Shown: piece by piece, positions 11,021 to 22,361 of the stretch
Layout: the number at the start of each line of letters is the position of its first letter
Position numbering within the stretch: position 1 is the first letter of the stretch
Source: Steromphala cineraria
Taxonomy: Eukaryota > Mollusca > Gastropoda > Trochida > Trochidae
Direction: 5' to 3'
DNA length: 64,000 bases
Assembly: GCA_916613615.1 (NCBI GenBank)
Contig: OU744732.1
Location: 56,380,727 to 56,444,726, forward strand
Notes under the pieces: generated by a model
Seen by the model: the letters and a program-made list of their open reading frames with translations, nothing else
What the model was told of the DNA's origin: nothing
Databases searched by the model: none
Translations under genes and position numbers: made by a program

Positions 11021-11644
11021 ACATTTAAGCGTATAAGAACTCTCCTGTTTGTATGTGTTTCGTTTCTACAACAGGCGCTTAATCATGACACAGGTCTAAT
11101 GACTAACCCTTTTTATTTCTGTGTGCATATGGATATTTGTCTAGATATCGAGTAATCCGTCTTGACTTATATTCCCAACATAACCTAACTTGTGACTTTT
11201 AATTATGGTTTAGAATAGTTTGGTTGATTGACTTTTATGTCCGCTAATAGCTTAAAGCACGTTCATAGACATTAAGATCATAACACAATATTTGATTCAT
11301 AATATCATCAGTAAGAATATGATATGCCATTGTGAATTTTTCTCTCTGCAACAGCAAAGGTCAATTGAGGTTTCAATCTGTAAACATTTGTTCGGATGTG
11401 AAGGGTTCATAAACTAGAACATCAGATAAATAACAATAATGCCATAGAATATAACATTTTGAAGACGTATTTGTTGAGCATCATGGTATAAGAGATACAT
11501 TTTTGGAACGTTATGAGATACACAGTTGTATAATGCAGCTGACATATCCAGATAAAACAATAACTTAATGATGTTGAAATCGATTGCCAATACTAATGTA
11601 CTTAATGATTAAGAGGTTGATATCTAATATTTCATATCAAACCT
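11021..11644. other. AT-rich sequence, nothing supported
   Basis: No coding frame, repeat or hairpin stands out between the end of the duplicated block and the next MITE. Confidence 0.5.
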
Positions 11645-12003
11645 TTAAAGGGGTAGTGGCACGTTATTTGATAATTTTGAATTTTAAATTTTTCACTGAT
11701 AAATGTAAGTTAATGTTAAATGTATTATTTTGACAGTGTCAAAAATCTCTTTATACAAGCCAATCATCCATAGTCAGAGGACAAAGTATTAAGATTCATA
11801 TAAAAGCCATTGGCGGCCATTTTTTTAACACCTTTAATTCATTTTGTGTAGAAAAAGGAATCGCATGGCTTAACTTTACATTATATATTTGAATTATTAC
11901 TGCTCCATTTAGTTTAGATATATTGTATTTAAATTGGAACCCTTAATTTTCGTTTTCCTGACATCACCTTTTATCCTCCTAAAACGTGCTGATGCCCCTT
12001 TAA
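11645..12003 (+). mobile_element. TTAA-family MITE, copy 2 (full length)
   Basis: Starts TTAAAGGGGTAGTGGCACG and ends ACGTGCTGATGCCCCTTTAA, about 359 bp. TTAA is present at both ends, matching a piggyBac-type TTAA target duplication. The body is non-coding and shared with the copies at 43.2 and 55.4 kb (ATTATTACTGCTCCATTTAG, TTTTCCTGACATCACCTT). Confidence 0.85.
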
Positions 12004-12686
12004 AGTAGATAGTTATATACTTATCGTTTGAAATCAAGGACATTTGATCTTGGTCATAAAGACACCTCAAGGAAAAATGATATAAAATGTCAAACCAAAC
12101 ATTATAAATGTTTGGAACAATCTGTAATGACACCATCTAATTATGACAATTATTAAAAGGCAGTGTAATATTTATTATGGAATATACGCTAGTGGATGTT
12201 GATATGTGCAGATTGTCCAAAAACTACATAAAGTGAAAGAATTAAATTAATAAATAAAAATAACTAACTGGGAATTACACTTACATCTCATCATGTACAT
12301 CTTTCACTGAATACACTATAATAATAACCTCCCGACATCTAAAGTACTGTAGTAATTGTAAGTAATTATCATCTGAAGTACCGAACACAATTCTACAATA
12401 TCCTTGAATTACGAAACAATGTCTCGTCTAGACAGTCTACACATTCACTTGAAGTATTGAAATGAAGTTTGTAAAGTGGATCTTATCCGCATGATGGATA
12501 AATATGAACAGAAACGGCTTACTTGGGCCAACCTCTGATGAACTTATTATTCTTGATAGGGTAGACTGATTCAGATCTTTTTCGATAATGAAAGACAAAA
12601 GAAATTGGAGTCAATATATTTCTTCTTTATCAAAGACTCTAAAATCAGTTTATGTTTTGTAGTAAAATAAGTAGCAAACACTTCTC

Positions 12687-13035
12687 CATTCTCTCCCCAC
12701 AGAGGTAGATCAAGTCATGTTGATTTAGCCTCTGTTATATTACGACGAGTTTGTGGGATAGAATGGGAGATGCCTGATTGGAGGCAATCAAAATTAGTTG
12801 TGCAATCAGCGACAATGTTCTTAAATCATCATCTTGGCTACTGAAACAAGGCAAAGGCATTATGATATTAACCACCCTTTAGATGCGAGAAGCCTTGTCA
12901 TTTGATAAAGAATTTCAAATGTATTGAGATGAAAGTTTTTTCCGCATGGGGAAACTGCCGGAACCCACGGATTTCGTCGTAATAGAACAGAGGCTAAATC
13001 AACATGACTTGTTTTGCCTCTGTTGGGGGAGAATG
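12687..13035. mobile_element. MULE-like MITE, copy 2 (best preserved)
   Basis: Terminal inverted repeats of about 70 bp start CATTCTCTCCCCACAGAGG and pair with CCTCTGTTGGGGGAGAATG at the right end. The inner TIR (AAGTCATGTTGATTTAGCCT) is nearly identical between ends. The 9-bp flanks are perfect: ACACTTCTC at 12678-12686 and 13036-13044. The interior encodes nothing. It inserted into the left arm of the large inverted repeat. Confidence 0.85.
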
Positions 13036-14183
13036 ACACTTCTCGTACAGTGTTGAAAAGAAAGTCAATAATTCAAACATTTTGCTGCACTAAAGTTGTC
13101 CTTTCACTGACAGTGAAACCGTTTGTATCATATGAACAGTTTACTATTGTTCCTCCAAAGTAGCCTTTATCATTAAAGACATTATATTTTTGTACTCATC
13201 AGTAATTATCTGTAATGGAATCAAATTGCCTAAAGTTGCAAAACTATTAGTGTTGAAAATTTCCATTTAACTTCAAATTAGAATAAATGCCTCATTTAAG
13301 GCAAAAGGTCAGAACAAAATAATCACATTTACCGTGTTGAAACTCTTTGAAATTAATTGTAAGGCTGACAAGCAAGGCACAATTATACTTCAGACAAACC
13401 TTGGGTTTTTTAATACTTTCATGCATGATTTGCCTGAACATTGAAGTGCAATGCAACAATCAAGTTTATCAAGTCATGATCTCAATCTTTCATGACTTTA
13501 CGTTCAGAGATTGCTTCTGAAGTAAAGGCTTTAAAAGTAATTTTTTCTTTAAATTGGCAACTTTTTAAGCAGCTTTTTATTGTATTTATATTGATTTTCT
13601 GCCAACAGTTGAATTCGCTTCTGTTTTCCAAAATTTGAGATGTCATGCTTGGAAAGTGATGTTTAAAGTTCAGTTGTGAGGATACAACCTAAACCTAAAA
13701 TACAACGGCAATAGATATTAATTCGTTCAACCACTGACAATGTAAATATTGTACTCCACCACAAGGACAAGCAACAGATAGATATATCTGATGTCTTTGC
13801 TCTATAAAAATCGTATGATTGTGCAATGTGTCTTTAGGATAATAAATGGAGCATGAGAGATTTATGGAGAACTTTTGCCGAGTACTTGGAAACTATTGAA
13901 ACAAAACACTGTTGTTCTATAGAAAAAGTAAAGGTTTAACAACATAAAGTTAAGAACTTCCTGTATGTTCTCATGAGGATATATGTGTATTTTTTCAATA
14001 TAACACCTTAATAATATGTAAGTATAGAAAATGTGAAGATTCTCATAGAGCAGAAATTACACCATCAAGTTTCCATCATATCTTCAGGCTCTCCTTCACA
14101 ATTCAGGAGTGCGTTATGAATAACAAATCGCTCACAAATAATGGCTTCTGATATAAAAAAACAGCAAACTACCTCTCTGGAAT

Positions 14184-14348
14184 CATTCTCTCCCCACAGA
14201 TGCAGCTTAATTGGCTGCAAATAAGGAAGATATCTCAAGTTACAACTTTTTGCCGCTAGGGCAATCTGCCGGAACCCCAGGATCTTGGCGTTATAGAACA
14301 GAGGCTAACTCAGGTATGACTGAGCTGCCTCTGTGGGGGGAGAGAATG
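14184..14348. mobile_element. MULE-like MITE, copy 3 (internally deleted)
   Basis: Starts CATTCTCTCCCCACAGATGC and ends GCCTCTGTGGGGGGAGAGAATG. It is half the length of copy 2, having lost the middle. The flanks CTCTGGAAT (14175-14183) and CTCTTGAAT (14349-14357) agree at 8 of 9 bases. The inner right part (CCGGAACCCCAGGAT, ATAGAACAGAGGCTAA) matches copy 2. Confidence 0.8.
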
Positions 14349-14558
14349 CTCTTGAATTGACAAACAGCATTTATTCCAAATCGTTCTGTTTTTTTACTCA
14401 CCGCTTCTTCCCCCTCGAAAGTTAAACCTGTTTTGAAAAGGCAAAAGATATTTGTATATGACATTGATCAGTGATTATGTTAACGCAAGCTTATAAATGT
14501 GTGTGTGCTGAAATGAATAATTGTTAGAAGCTATTGGTAGTTTACAACACACCCTTGG

Positions 14559-14608
14559 TGTGACGTCATGTCAACTTGAAACCGTCTTCACAATGACATG
14601 ACGTCACA
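14559..14608. repeat. Perfect 15-bp hairpin built from two CRE palindromes
   Basis: TGTGACGTCATGTCA (14559-14573) and its exact complement TGACATGACGTCACA (14594-14608) are separated by 20 bases. Each arm contains the palindrome TGACGTCA. It lies at the inner end of the left arm of the large inverted repeat; the right arm keeps one related copy near 15549-15561. Confidence 0.7.
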
Positions 14609-14615
14609 GTTAGAA

Positions 14616-15539
14616 TCTGATACAGTAAGATAAATCTATCATCAAGCATTACATTGAATTGGTAAACAATCCAATTACATAAATCCTTTTTTAAAAGAAG
14701 AACGGCAAGAACTAGAAATGAAATTAAGTAAAGAGTACTGACTAATTTCTTTAAATTGACCCCTCGACTTTGAAAGTTGTTATTCATGAACGAATTTGTA
14801 GTTCCTGCCGTTTTGCTTTTAAGAGAAAAACACAAATCGTTGGTCAAGAAATTAAAGCAACTATGAATTTAGAAATGGTAAATGATAGTAAGCCTTTAAT
14901 ATAATCTTAAACAAATAACACATAATACGTTCCCTTGAATTAAGTTATGTTTTTAAACTGATTATTGTTAACGAAAAATAGTACAAATTATTCTGTCCTG
15001 TGTCAAATATCAAATTTTACCGTTAAGTTTTGTTTATTGGATACTGAAGTAGTACAATAAATCCAGGACATCGGCAATACATAGATTTTACAGAGCATAA
15101 ATGTACGTCTCTCTAAATACTCTTCTTAACCTTACAAAAACCTGAAGAAATTAATATTTTCCCATTGAACGCATCCTGAAAAAATGATATCAGTTTAGAA
15201 ATACAAGAAGAATATTTTGATTATTGAAAATGATAAGGACAAATACAGCTGGGCTTTTTCATTTTCAAATCTCAATGGATTATGTAAAATACTATTTCGT
15301 CAGTTGGCATGTTAAGAATTAGGAGGCGGGATGTCAAGAAGTGCAAAGTAGAATACTGTGATACCTTAATGCATAGCAAAGTTAACATGGGAAGAGAAAA
15401 ACTATAATCCTGAAAGGTGATTATTTTCTATTTTAATGTGATATAGAGTATGTCTCTGTACCAGGAAGTTTATGCAACTGTCAGTGGTTATTATATGTTA
15501 TTTTGGAAACGGACAATATCGGGTAATATTCCATTTGCA
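14616..15539. other. Spacer of the large inverted repeat
   Basis: About 0.9 kb between the two arms. No reliable complementarity, known repeat or coding frame was found here; the short ORF at 14566-14847 (-) overlaps the hairpin and looks like chance. Confidence 0.5.
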
Positions 15540-16294
15540 ATGAAACTTGTTACGTCATGTCATTGTAACATAATCACTGTATAATTGCTGTATCTCGGAA
15601 GTGATTCTTTTATATCAGAAGTCATTAAACATTTTTGATGAGAGATTTTTTATTCACAAGTCACTCCTGTATCTTTAAGGTGAACCTTAAGATATTATTG
15701 AAACTTTATGGTGTAATATTTACTCTGTAAGTCTTTACTCTTTCCATACTTGCATAAGTTGTGCAACATAGAACTGACGTTAAAATATCAGTGATTAGAT
15801 TTCCAGAAACAAAACATCTAAACATCATTTGTGATAAAAGAAGCTTTCAACCTTTTGCTTCAAAAATTGCCAATTTCAAGATAAAAATATCATTATACTC
15901 TGAAAGCAATCTTTGAACGTTACATTATGAAAGATTGAGATCATGATCTCCCTATATAAGTTGATTATTGCATTGCACTTCAGTTCTCAGGCAAATCATG
16001 CATGGAAGTATTAAAAAGCCCAAGGTTTGTCTGAAGTGGTATCGCGCCTTCCTTGTCAGTCTTACAATTGATTTTCAACACGGTAAATGTGATTATTCTG
16101 TTCTAAACTTTGGCCTGAAATGTAGCATTCATTCTTAATTACTTTGAAGTCTAATGGGAATTTCAATCAATACTTTATTTTGCCACTTAAGGCAATTTGG
16201 ATCCATTATAAATAAGTACCAAAGCGTGCATAATATTTTGTCCTAAATGATAAACCCGACTTAGAATTTAGTTTAGGAACAACAGAAAACTTTT

Positions 16295-16323
16295 CATATA
16301 TATAATATATATATATAATATAA
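16295..16323. repeat. (TA)n microsatellite
   Basis: Imperfect alternating TA run (CATATATATAATATATATAT...). Confidence 0.8.
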
Positions 16324-16344
16324 TGATAATATTAATCGTAAACT

Positions 16345-16685
16345 ATTTTCATACACTAGTGCATGCTCAAGGCGCTAACAACATTATTACCCTGGTCTAA
16401 CCTAAGCTGACATATTTGTTGCTAGATTGTCACCACCTACATAACTCTTTAGCAGGTACCAATTTCCTGATGAGTTAACAGAGGCAGATTTTCAAAAGTC
16501 TCTTGCCCAATTGACACAAGTCTCTTGTTTCTTAGTTGGGGCAGGGAATCAACCCTTCACACTCCCAGTTTATTCAGCAATGAGGGGGTACCCCACTCAT
16601 CTAGTGAGCTGTGCCCGTTGCTGCTTAACTTAACTGATAGCGGCGGCTGAGCATTCACAGGACCACGTGCCACCACTTATTCTAC
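16345..16685 (-). mobile_element. SINE with a 5S-rRNA-like head (SINE-2)
   Basis: Read on the minus strand the order is: GTTAAGTTAAGCAGCAACGG..., resembling the 5S rRNA internal promoter region (TTAAGC..CGGGC...TGGATG); GGGTTGATTCCC, a B-box-like element; GGGCAAGAGACTTT; GGTACCTG; and TTAGCGCCTTGAGCATGC near the 3' end. The later blocks correspond to GGCAAGGCACTTC, GGGTACCTG and TTAGCGCC in the SINE at 22.4 kb, so the two share a body. It inserted into the right arm of the large inverted repeat. Confidence 0.55.
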
Positions 16686-17173
16686 AAAAGGTTTCAGAGT
16701 GAGAGGACAACATAGGTGCACAAACATGTTTGAATTATGGATTTTCTTATCAACATTGTATGCAATGATTATTTGTTCCTTATTTAAAAAACCCAATTCG
16801 ATCTGATTTTAGAAACTTTGATACTTTGATAAAGAATAAATAAATTAACTCCAGTTTTTTGTGTCTTTTATTATTGGAACAAATCTAAATCAGTCCAATC
16901 TGTCAAGCATACTACTTTACCAGAGGTTAGCCCAAGTAATCAGTTTTCGTTCATATCCATCAATCACAGGGATAAAATCTTCATTTCAACACTCCAAGTG
17001 AATGTGTAGACTGTAGACATTGTTTCGTAATTCAAAGATTTCTTACATGTTTATTGATGTAAAGTTATCAATTTGGTTTGGTACTTCAGATGACAACTAT
17101 TTACAATGAATTCATTATTTTAGACGTCAGGAGTTTATAATTTTAGATTTTGATTTGTGGAAGATGTACAAAT

Positions 17174-17811
17174 TTACACTCTGTCAAAAAATAAACGCAA
17201 CCCCTCTCTTTAGATGTTAGTGACTGGCTTAAATATTGGTATTGTTTCCAAATAATGTTTTTATATGTAATGAAATAATGCACGATTTCTTGAACATAAA
17301 CATTCCTGTATTGTCACTCGTGAGAGTACGTTATTGATTTTTCTTTTACAAAGCATGAAATGCCCATGGTGATTCGCAAAATACTTATGCAAATTATGGA
17401 ATTGGCAGTTGTCTTTAGAGTAAAGGGTTGTGTGAAGCTGTAATTAATTCAGTAATTTATAAGTCGAGAATTCCATGATTGACTGCTGTAGATCAAAACA
17501 TCGCCATTGACCGTATTCAAGCTTGAGAAAGCTTTAGAACCACTGCATGACACTTAAATGTACACAAGACAATGATATCCAGACTTTGAAGATGTTACGA
17601 TTACTTCAATTCCACACAAGATCGCCCGAGAATCGTCGCTCAAGAATTTCGATGCGAGCCCAAGATCGGTACATCTTGGTCCACCAGGTCGTAACCATAA
17701 TTACCTGTGGGAAACCATGGATAAACGTGTACATCAACGTCAACCGACACCACAGACGCTGCAACAGCTAACCATTCCAATGCATCTTACTAATAAATAT
17801 GAAAAATAAAA
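17174..17811 (+). pseudogene. Tc1/mariner-like transposase remnant, internally deleted
   Basis: The left terminus reads ACTCTGTCAAAAAATAAACG followed by CAACCCC, a form common at ends of invertebrate Tc1-like elements. Two fragments of a Tc1-type transposase remain in different frames. The first, about 17610-17685, ends in AQDRYILVHQ, matching the (T)PxQDRYIRVxxL region of the N-terminal DNA-binding part. The second, 17699-17809, reads NYLWETMDKRVHQRQPTPQT then LQQL, matching the C-terminal (E)HLWDxLDRRVRxRxPxPxTL region that follows the catalytic domain. The whole DDE catalytic core between them is gone, so the element cannot be autonomous. No right terminal repeat was found after the stop at 17807. 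Confidence 0.75.
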
Positions 17812-17848
17812 TGTTTCATCATTGTATGTATGATCTTTATGTCCATTT

Positions 17849-18041
17849 ACATGATATATAGAGGATACTTAATGTTGTTTTCCAAATACCAGGTTTATTT
17901 CATCGAGTGTCATAGGTAAAGTTGATATTTCACGAGTGACGAGTGGCGCAGCCATGAGTGAAATATCAACTTTATCCATGTCACGAGATGAAATAAACCT
18001 GGTATTTGGAAAACTACATTAAGTATTCTATTTATTATATG
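17849..18041. mobile_element. Foldback element with about 84-bp arms
   Basis: The left arm (17849-17933; CCAAATACCAGGTTTATTTC, AAAGTTGATATTTCAC) and right arm (17958-18041; GTGAAATATCAACTTT, GAAATAAACCTGGTATTTGG) are inverted complements with few mismatches, around a loop of about 24 bp. No coding capacity. An adjacent tract to about 18245 contains related words (AGTGAAAATAT, TTTCATCACGG) and may belong to a larger element. Confidence 0.75.
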
Positions 18042-18130
18042 ATTTTTTATGAAATATGTAATTAAGATGACTTTAAAACTGGAAAGTTGCCCACTTTTGT
18101 TCACATGGCTGAAAGTAGTTCCGGGACCTG

Positions 18131-18191
18131 ACCAATGACGATATCATTTATCGTCACTGGTCACAGTGAAAATATAATATATCGTCACTGT
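18131..18191. repeat. Short palindrome with an extra half copy
   Basis: ACCAATGACGATA (18131-18143) pairs with TATCGTCACTGGT (18149-18161) at 12 of 13 bases across a 5-base loop. A further TATCGTCACTG occurs about 20 bases downstream. Confidence 0.6.
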
Positions 18192-18249
18192 TGCCTGATA
18201 GACAGTTTATTTCACTGATAAATCCCAGTATTTCATCACGGATCATATA

Positions 18250-20515
18250 ATAAAAGCTATTAATGGACACAACCGCCAATCGATCCAAATATTCAGAACA
18301 GCATTGAAAACTCAACAGTTTTAAAAACTGCCATGTTGAGAATATTGTTCAACACGCAAGACGAACTTTTAATATCGAAATAAATATCCATATGCAAACA
18401 GGAATAAAAATCTTTCTTTCCTCTACATGTATATGTTTAGTTGGACTGTGTTGAGCTTTCACAGCATAAAAGATCATTAGACAGATGATATAACAAAGCA
18501 ATCAACTATTTTGTCAACCCTGACATATTACAGTTTGCAATTCCTGATAGAGTAAAGTAGAGTGTAATATTTGTTTTAAAAAGTTTCATGACTTGCATTG
18601 ATTACTCTTGATACAATCGCAAACAAAATGAAATTTTTTTTTTTTCTTAGAGACGAATAACTCACTTTCACCATTCAGGTCTTTTTATATGAACACAAAC
18701 ATGAGCCAAAATTCTTTTCTGTATTAACACTGGTATTCTTTTCGTAAGATGTCTTATCTTAATAATTGCAAAATTTATTTTATAGTGTTTCGATGATAAA
18801 TTAAATAACTCTGTTTTCCATTTACTTGGGAATGGATCGGTCATTTGTTAAAAAGTTTGAACACACAGTTCTAAACGTTTATTTTACCAACTTTTGGGTA
18901 TTCTTAAGGGAAATAAAAAAAAACAATGGTAATTTCCTGTGTTATACTGCAACTCATGTGTATTACAGAATCTTTTGAAGTTAAAGTGAACTTGATTCAG
19001 CGAAATATATAACGCCCAATGAATTCAATTTAATGATACTGTTAATATATCATTCAATCTCTTGTTTTCAAATATACGTTTTTGGTACATTCACTGTAAA
19101 ATGTTCTAGCCTAAAATATGCAATTAAACGAAATGTCAAAGCTTCTGAATTTAAATATTTAATTGTTTGAATTTGTAAATATTCGTGCCTTTGGATTTCA
19201 TTCTCAAATAGTTTCAAAAATTCAAAGTATATATTTTGTTGTTATGTAGTGTCAATTACTGTATACAATCGGCCTGTTATTTCACTTACAACCGGGAGAA
19301 CTCATGACAACATCCAAGGATGAATGTTTATTTTCAACCCATGTGTCCTTGACAATTTCAACTAGCAGAATGTTAACTCAAGTTATTTATCCGATTGAAA
19401 CAAATAATCACTGAAAAGTATTGGCAAGTTAAGTACGTGGTAGGAGGTAGCTAGTGAATAACTTGATATGTTATCGCCACCGTTGTGAGGGGAGGCGGCT
19501 GTCTGTCCGTATTTACGAATTTGTGTTTGTAAAGAAATGAATTCTGATTTGTTTTATGTGACTTACACCAACCCTCGATAAAACTAACCAGGAACAATAT
19601 ATGAATAAAACATTTTGATATGAAATAAAGACTGAACAATTAGATTTTAGTTTCATAAACTTTCTATTGTTTGTCAGCAGGGAAGCAAGTTTTGTAAAAG
19701 GAAAAAAGGAGAAACGTAGAGTTAATGCTACAGACAGTATTCTTGTTTATGTTAATCACTTTCGAAATATATATGAAGTGGTATTCCCTAAGGTTTCACA
19801 CGTGAGTACTTTACACTTTCCTGCTGTTTAGTGTTTCTCGCAATTGATCTAAATTGAGACATGTGACAAAACCTTCAGACAAAATATATTCTGTTCTGTC
19901 CTTATTTCTCTTCATTAGTGACACAGACAGAATCGATGAGGTTAATTAGGTGTGTTGAATGAAATTTATTTGCATCTTGTGACTTGCCCTGCCTCGGGAA
20001 TTCTCTACTTGCTGATTTGCATGGTCGTTTCGTTTAATACGGCTAAAGTCGTATTCAATTATAGGATAAAGGTTTGAGGTTCAGACTTCCTTTTTGTGCT
20101 CTAAAGCAAGGTTTTGGATCTTATTACTGTTGGTTTCAAAGCCCTCAAATAATAACAATGCGTTTTAGCTATTACATATACATGTATGTGATCAACTAAT
20201 GATGTTATAAAAATCTCTTGCCACCAATATCTTGAATCAAATGGTTAACTCAAACAACTCTAATTTTCAAGTGATGCAATGTTCATTATACTATTACATT
20301 AGATTAAGAACATTCATACACGATGTATATTCACATGCATGTTCATTAGTATTTATCTGGAGATGTGACTACCAAGAAACCATCAGAACATTGCTGCAAT
20401 AATGTTCGACATACACTGTGTCAGCAAATGATGGTATTATGAATGGTGACGTTTTTGCTTTAATCACAAGGAGAATAAAAAGAAAAATTGAGCCATTGGC
20501 TCTGTAGCTCATCAG
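18250..20515. other. AT-rich intergenic sequence
   Basis: No exon, RNA gene or repeat could be supported in this 2.3-kb stretch. Confidence 0.5.
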
Positions 20516-20791
20516 GCTTCATCGTCAATTACAATATATGCTGTTGAGTGTGGCAAATGTGATTCCCCCTTTGTAGAGGCCATAGGGTCACCAATCATAA
20601 AATTAAGTATAATAGGCAACAAGTTTCAGTTTTCAAGGCTGGCCTTATACTTCATTGGAGCAACAGGGTCACCAAACCTACAATTCATAATCCTCAATAA
20701 TCAAGGAGTCTGTACACAAAAATTCAGCTTCATCGTCAATTACAATATATGCTGTTGAGTGTGGCAAATGTGATTCCCCTTTGTAGAGGCC
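20516..20791 (+). repeat. 66-bp near-perfect direct duplication
   Basis: Segment 20516-20581 (GCTTCATCGTCAATTACAAT ... TTTGTAGAGGCC) recurs at 20727-20791 with a single C missing. The near-identity against the diverged background makes it recent. The second copy runs straight into the TTAA-family MITE at 20791. Confidence 0.85.
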
Positions 20792-21078
20792 CGATTCCTT
20801 TTTCTTACACAAAATGAATTAAAGATGTTCACACAAAAATGGCCGCCAATGGATTTTCTGTAAATCTTCATACTTTGTCCTCTGACTATGGGTGATTGAG
20901 TTGTGTGATGAGATGTTTTACACTGTCAAAATAATACATTTAACATTAACTTACAATTATCAGTGAAAATTTTAAAATATAAAATTATCAAAAAACGTGC
21001 TACTGCCCCTTTAATGAACAATTATCAGTGAAATCTTAAAATATATAATTTCCCAAAAACGTGCTATTGCCTCTAAAA
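20791..21078 (-). mobile_element. TTAA-family MITE, copy 3, with a duplicated terminus
   Basis: Family landmarks CGATTCCTTTTTCTTACAC, AAAATGGCCGCCAATGGATT and ACGTGCTACTGCCCCTTTAA (ending 21014) are present; the opposite terminus is missing. Directly after it, 21015-21078 repeats the last 60 bp of the element in diverged form (AATTATCAGTGAAA ... ACGTGCTATTGCCTCTAAAA), so it has two right ends in tandem. Confidence 0.8.
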
Positions 21079-22355
21079 TAGATCAGCTACTAATCTAAAC
21101 TTGATGCACTGATTAATTAATGATAAATGCAATATGTATATATTGAACGTCAACTCATCTAATATCAAGCTCATATAATAACTTTTCATCGCACTCAAAC
21201 TTGTGGACTTCATTGTGTGTATAATTAAATGAGACTGTTAACTATCCCCTTGCCAAATGATCAAAATTAAACTGATTCATCTGAGGAATGTTTTAATTAT
21301 GAAAGCTTGTTTGAACGTAGAGAAACGACTTTAATGTATATCAACATACATTCCCATTCTATACTTAGGATATTGGTTACAGCTATCGCAATCACATGAA
21401 AATTGATTAGCAAAGTGTTAATGAATTCCTTTGTTCGGGACTATAACTTATATCTACTTGAAGGTAATTGAATATCATAATACAAATGGAGATCGATGTG
21501 ATTATTTTTTGTTACTCATATATAGTCATGTATGGATATCCATACATATATATATAGAAAGTTTTGTGAACTGCAAGGTCGTTTGATTTATTAATAACAT
21601 GTATATGACATTGTTGCTATATAATAGGGAAACTGGCTGATGTTAAGAATGACAGAAGGTAAATAATTACTACAGGAATTAACAAGGACAGGTTCAGAAA
21701 CGTCCAACCCAAAACACACCTTCAAAGACTTTTCCAGCACTTGGTTATTGTAATCAAAGGAATATAATTATTATTCAAAAGACTTAAACGTTGATTAATA
21801 ATGTCTAAAAATGCGATATTGAATTTAAAAGATTCACTTTCTTCATGGCCATGAGAGAAGTTTTTCTTTTTGCTTTGCCGTGAATTATAAAAGGAGTTTA
21901 CAGGACAATATCCACATTTTAACTATAACAATGGGATTTTTAAAATTGCATTTCAAAGTGTGACAATCAAAAGAGACTTCAAAATAAAAACAGGACCACA
22001 CCTTCGCAAAATTCATTCAGTGGATAATACTTCTTGATGATTTTGTGTGAAGCAAATGTTTTTCATCAATAATTATCATGAATAAAATCTATGAAACAAT
22101 TTATATCGGATCTAAACCCAATTGATCATTTCTAGGACCAAATTGGCCGATGTTCTTTTAAATGCCTGAGAAAATTGGAAGCAGCCTTACTTGATGAGTG
22201 TAAGCTTCGATGCAACAATAAAGGAGATTTGTGAGAGGTATGTAAAATGGAGTTGCTGAATCAATCAGGAACAAAATGGTTGGTCACATATTGTAACTTT
22301 ATTCAGTACAGTTTTAGTTATTGGCAATTTTTCAAAATGAGTTTGTTCAGTTGCA
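21079..22355. other. AT-rich intergenic sequence
   Basis: Nothing supported. A short ATATATAT tract lies near 21546-21555. Confidence 0.5.
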
Positions 22356-22361
22356 CTGGAG

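Larger units (their letters stand above)
12270..14615 (+). repeat. Large inverted repeat, left arm
   Basis: This arm is the diverged reverse complement of 15540-17172. Matching landmarks, outside to inside, include GAATTACGAAACAATGTCT / its complement at about 17030; CTACACATTCACTTG; TTCTTTATCAAAG; AATTCAAACAT; GCATGATTTGCCTGA; ATGAAAGATTGAGATCATGA; CTTCTGATATAAAA; GACATGACGT. It is lengthened by two MITEs (12687-13035 and 14184-14348) that the right arm lacks. Transcription across both arms would make a very long hairpin RNA, although mismatches are many. Confidence 0.8.
15540..17172 (-). repeat. Large inverted repeat, right arm
   Basis: Reverse complement partner of 12270-14615. It contains a minus-strand SINE (about 16345-16685) that interrupts the match, and an AT microsatellite (16295-16323) absent from the left arm. 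Its outer end abuts the Tc1-like terminus at 17174. Confidence 0.8.

Noticed and set aside
12270..17172. LTR retrotransposon
   Set aside because: The long repeats are inverted, not direct; there is no primer-binding site, polypurine tract or gag-pol frame.
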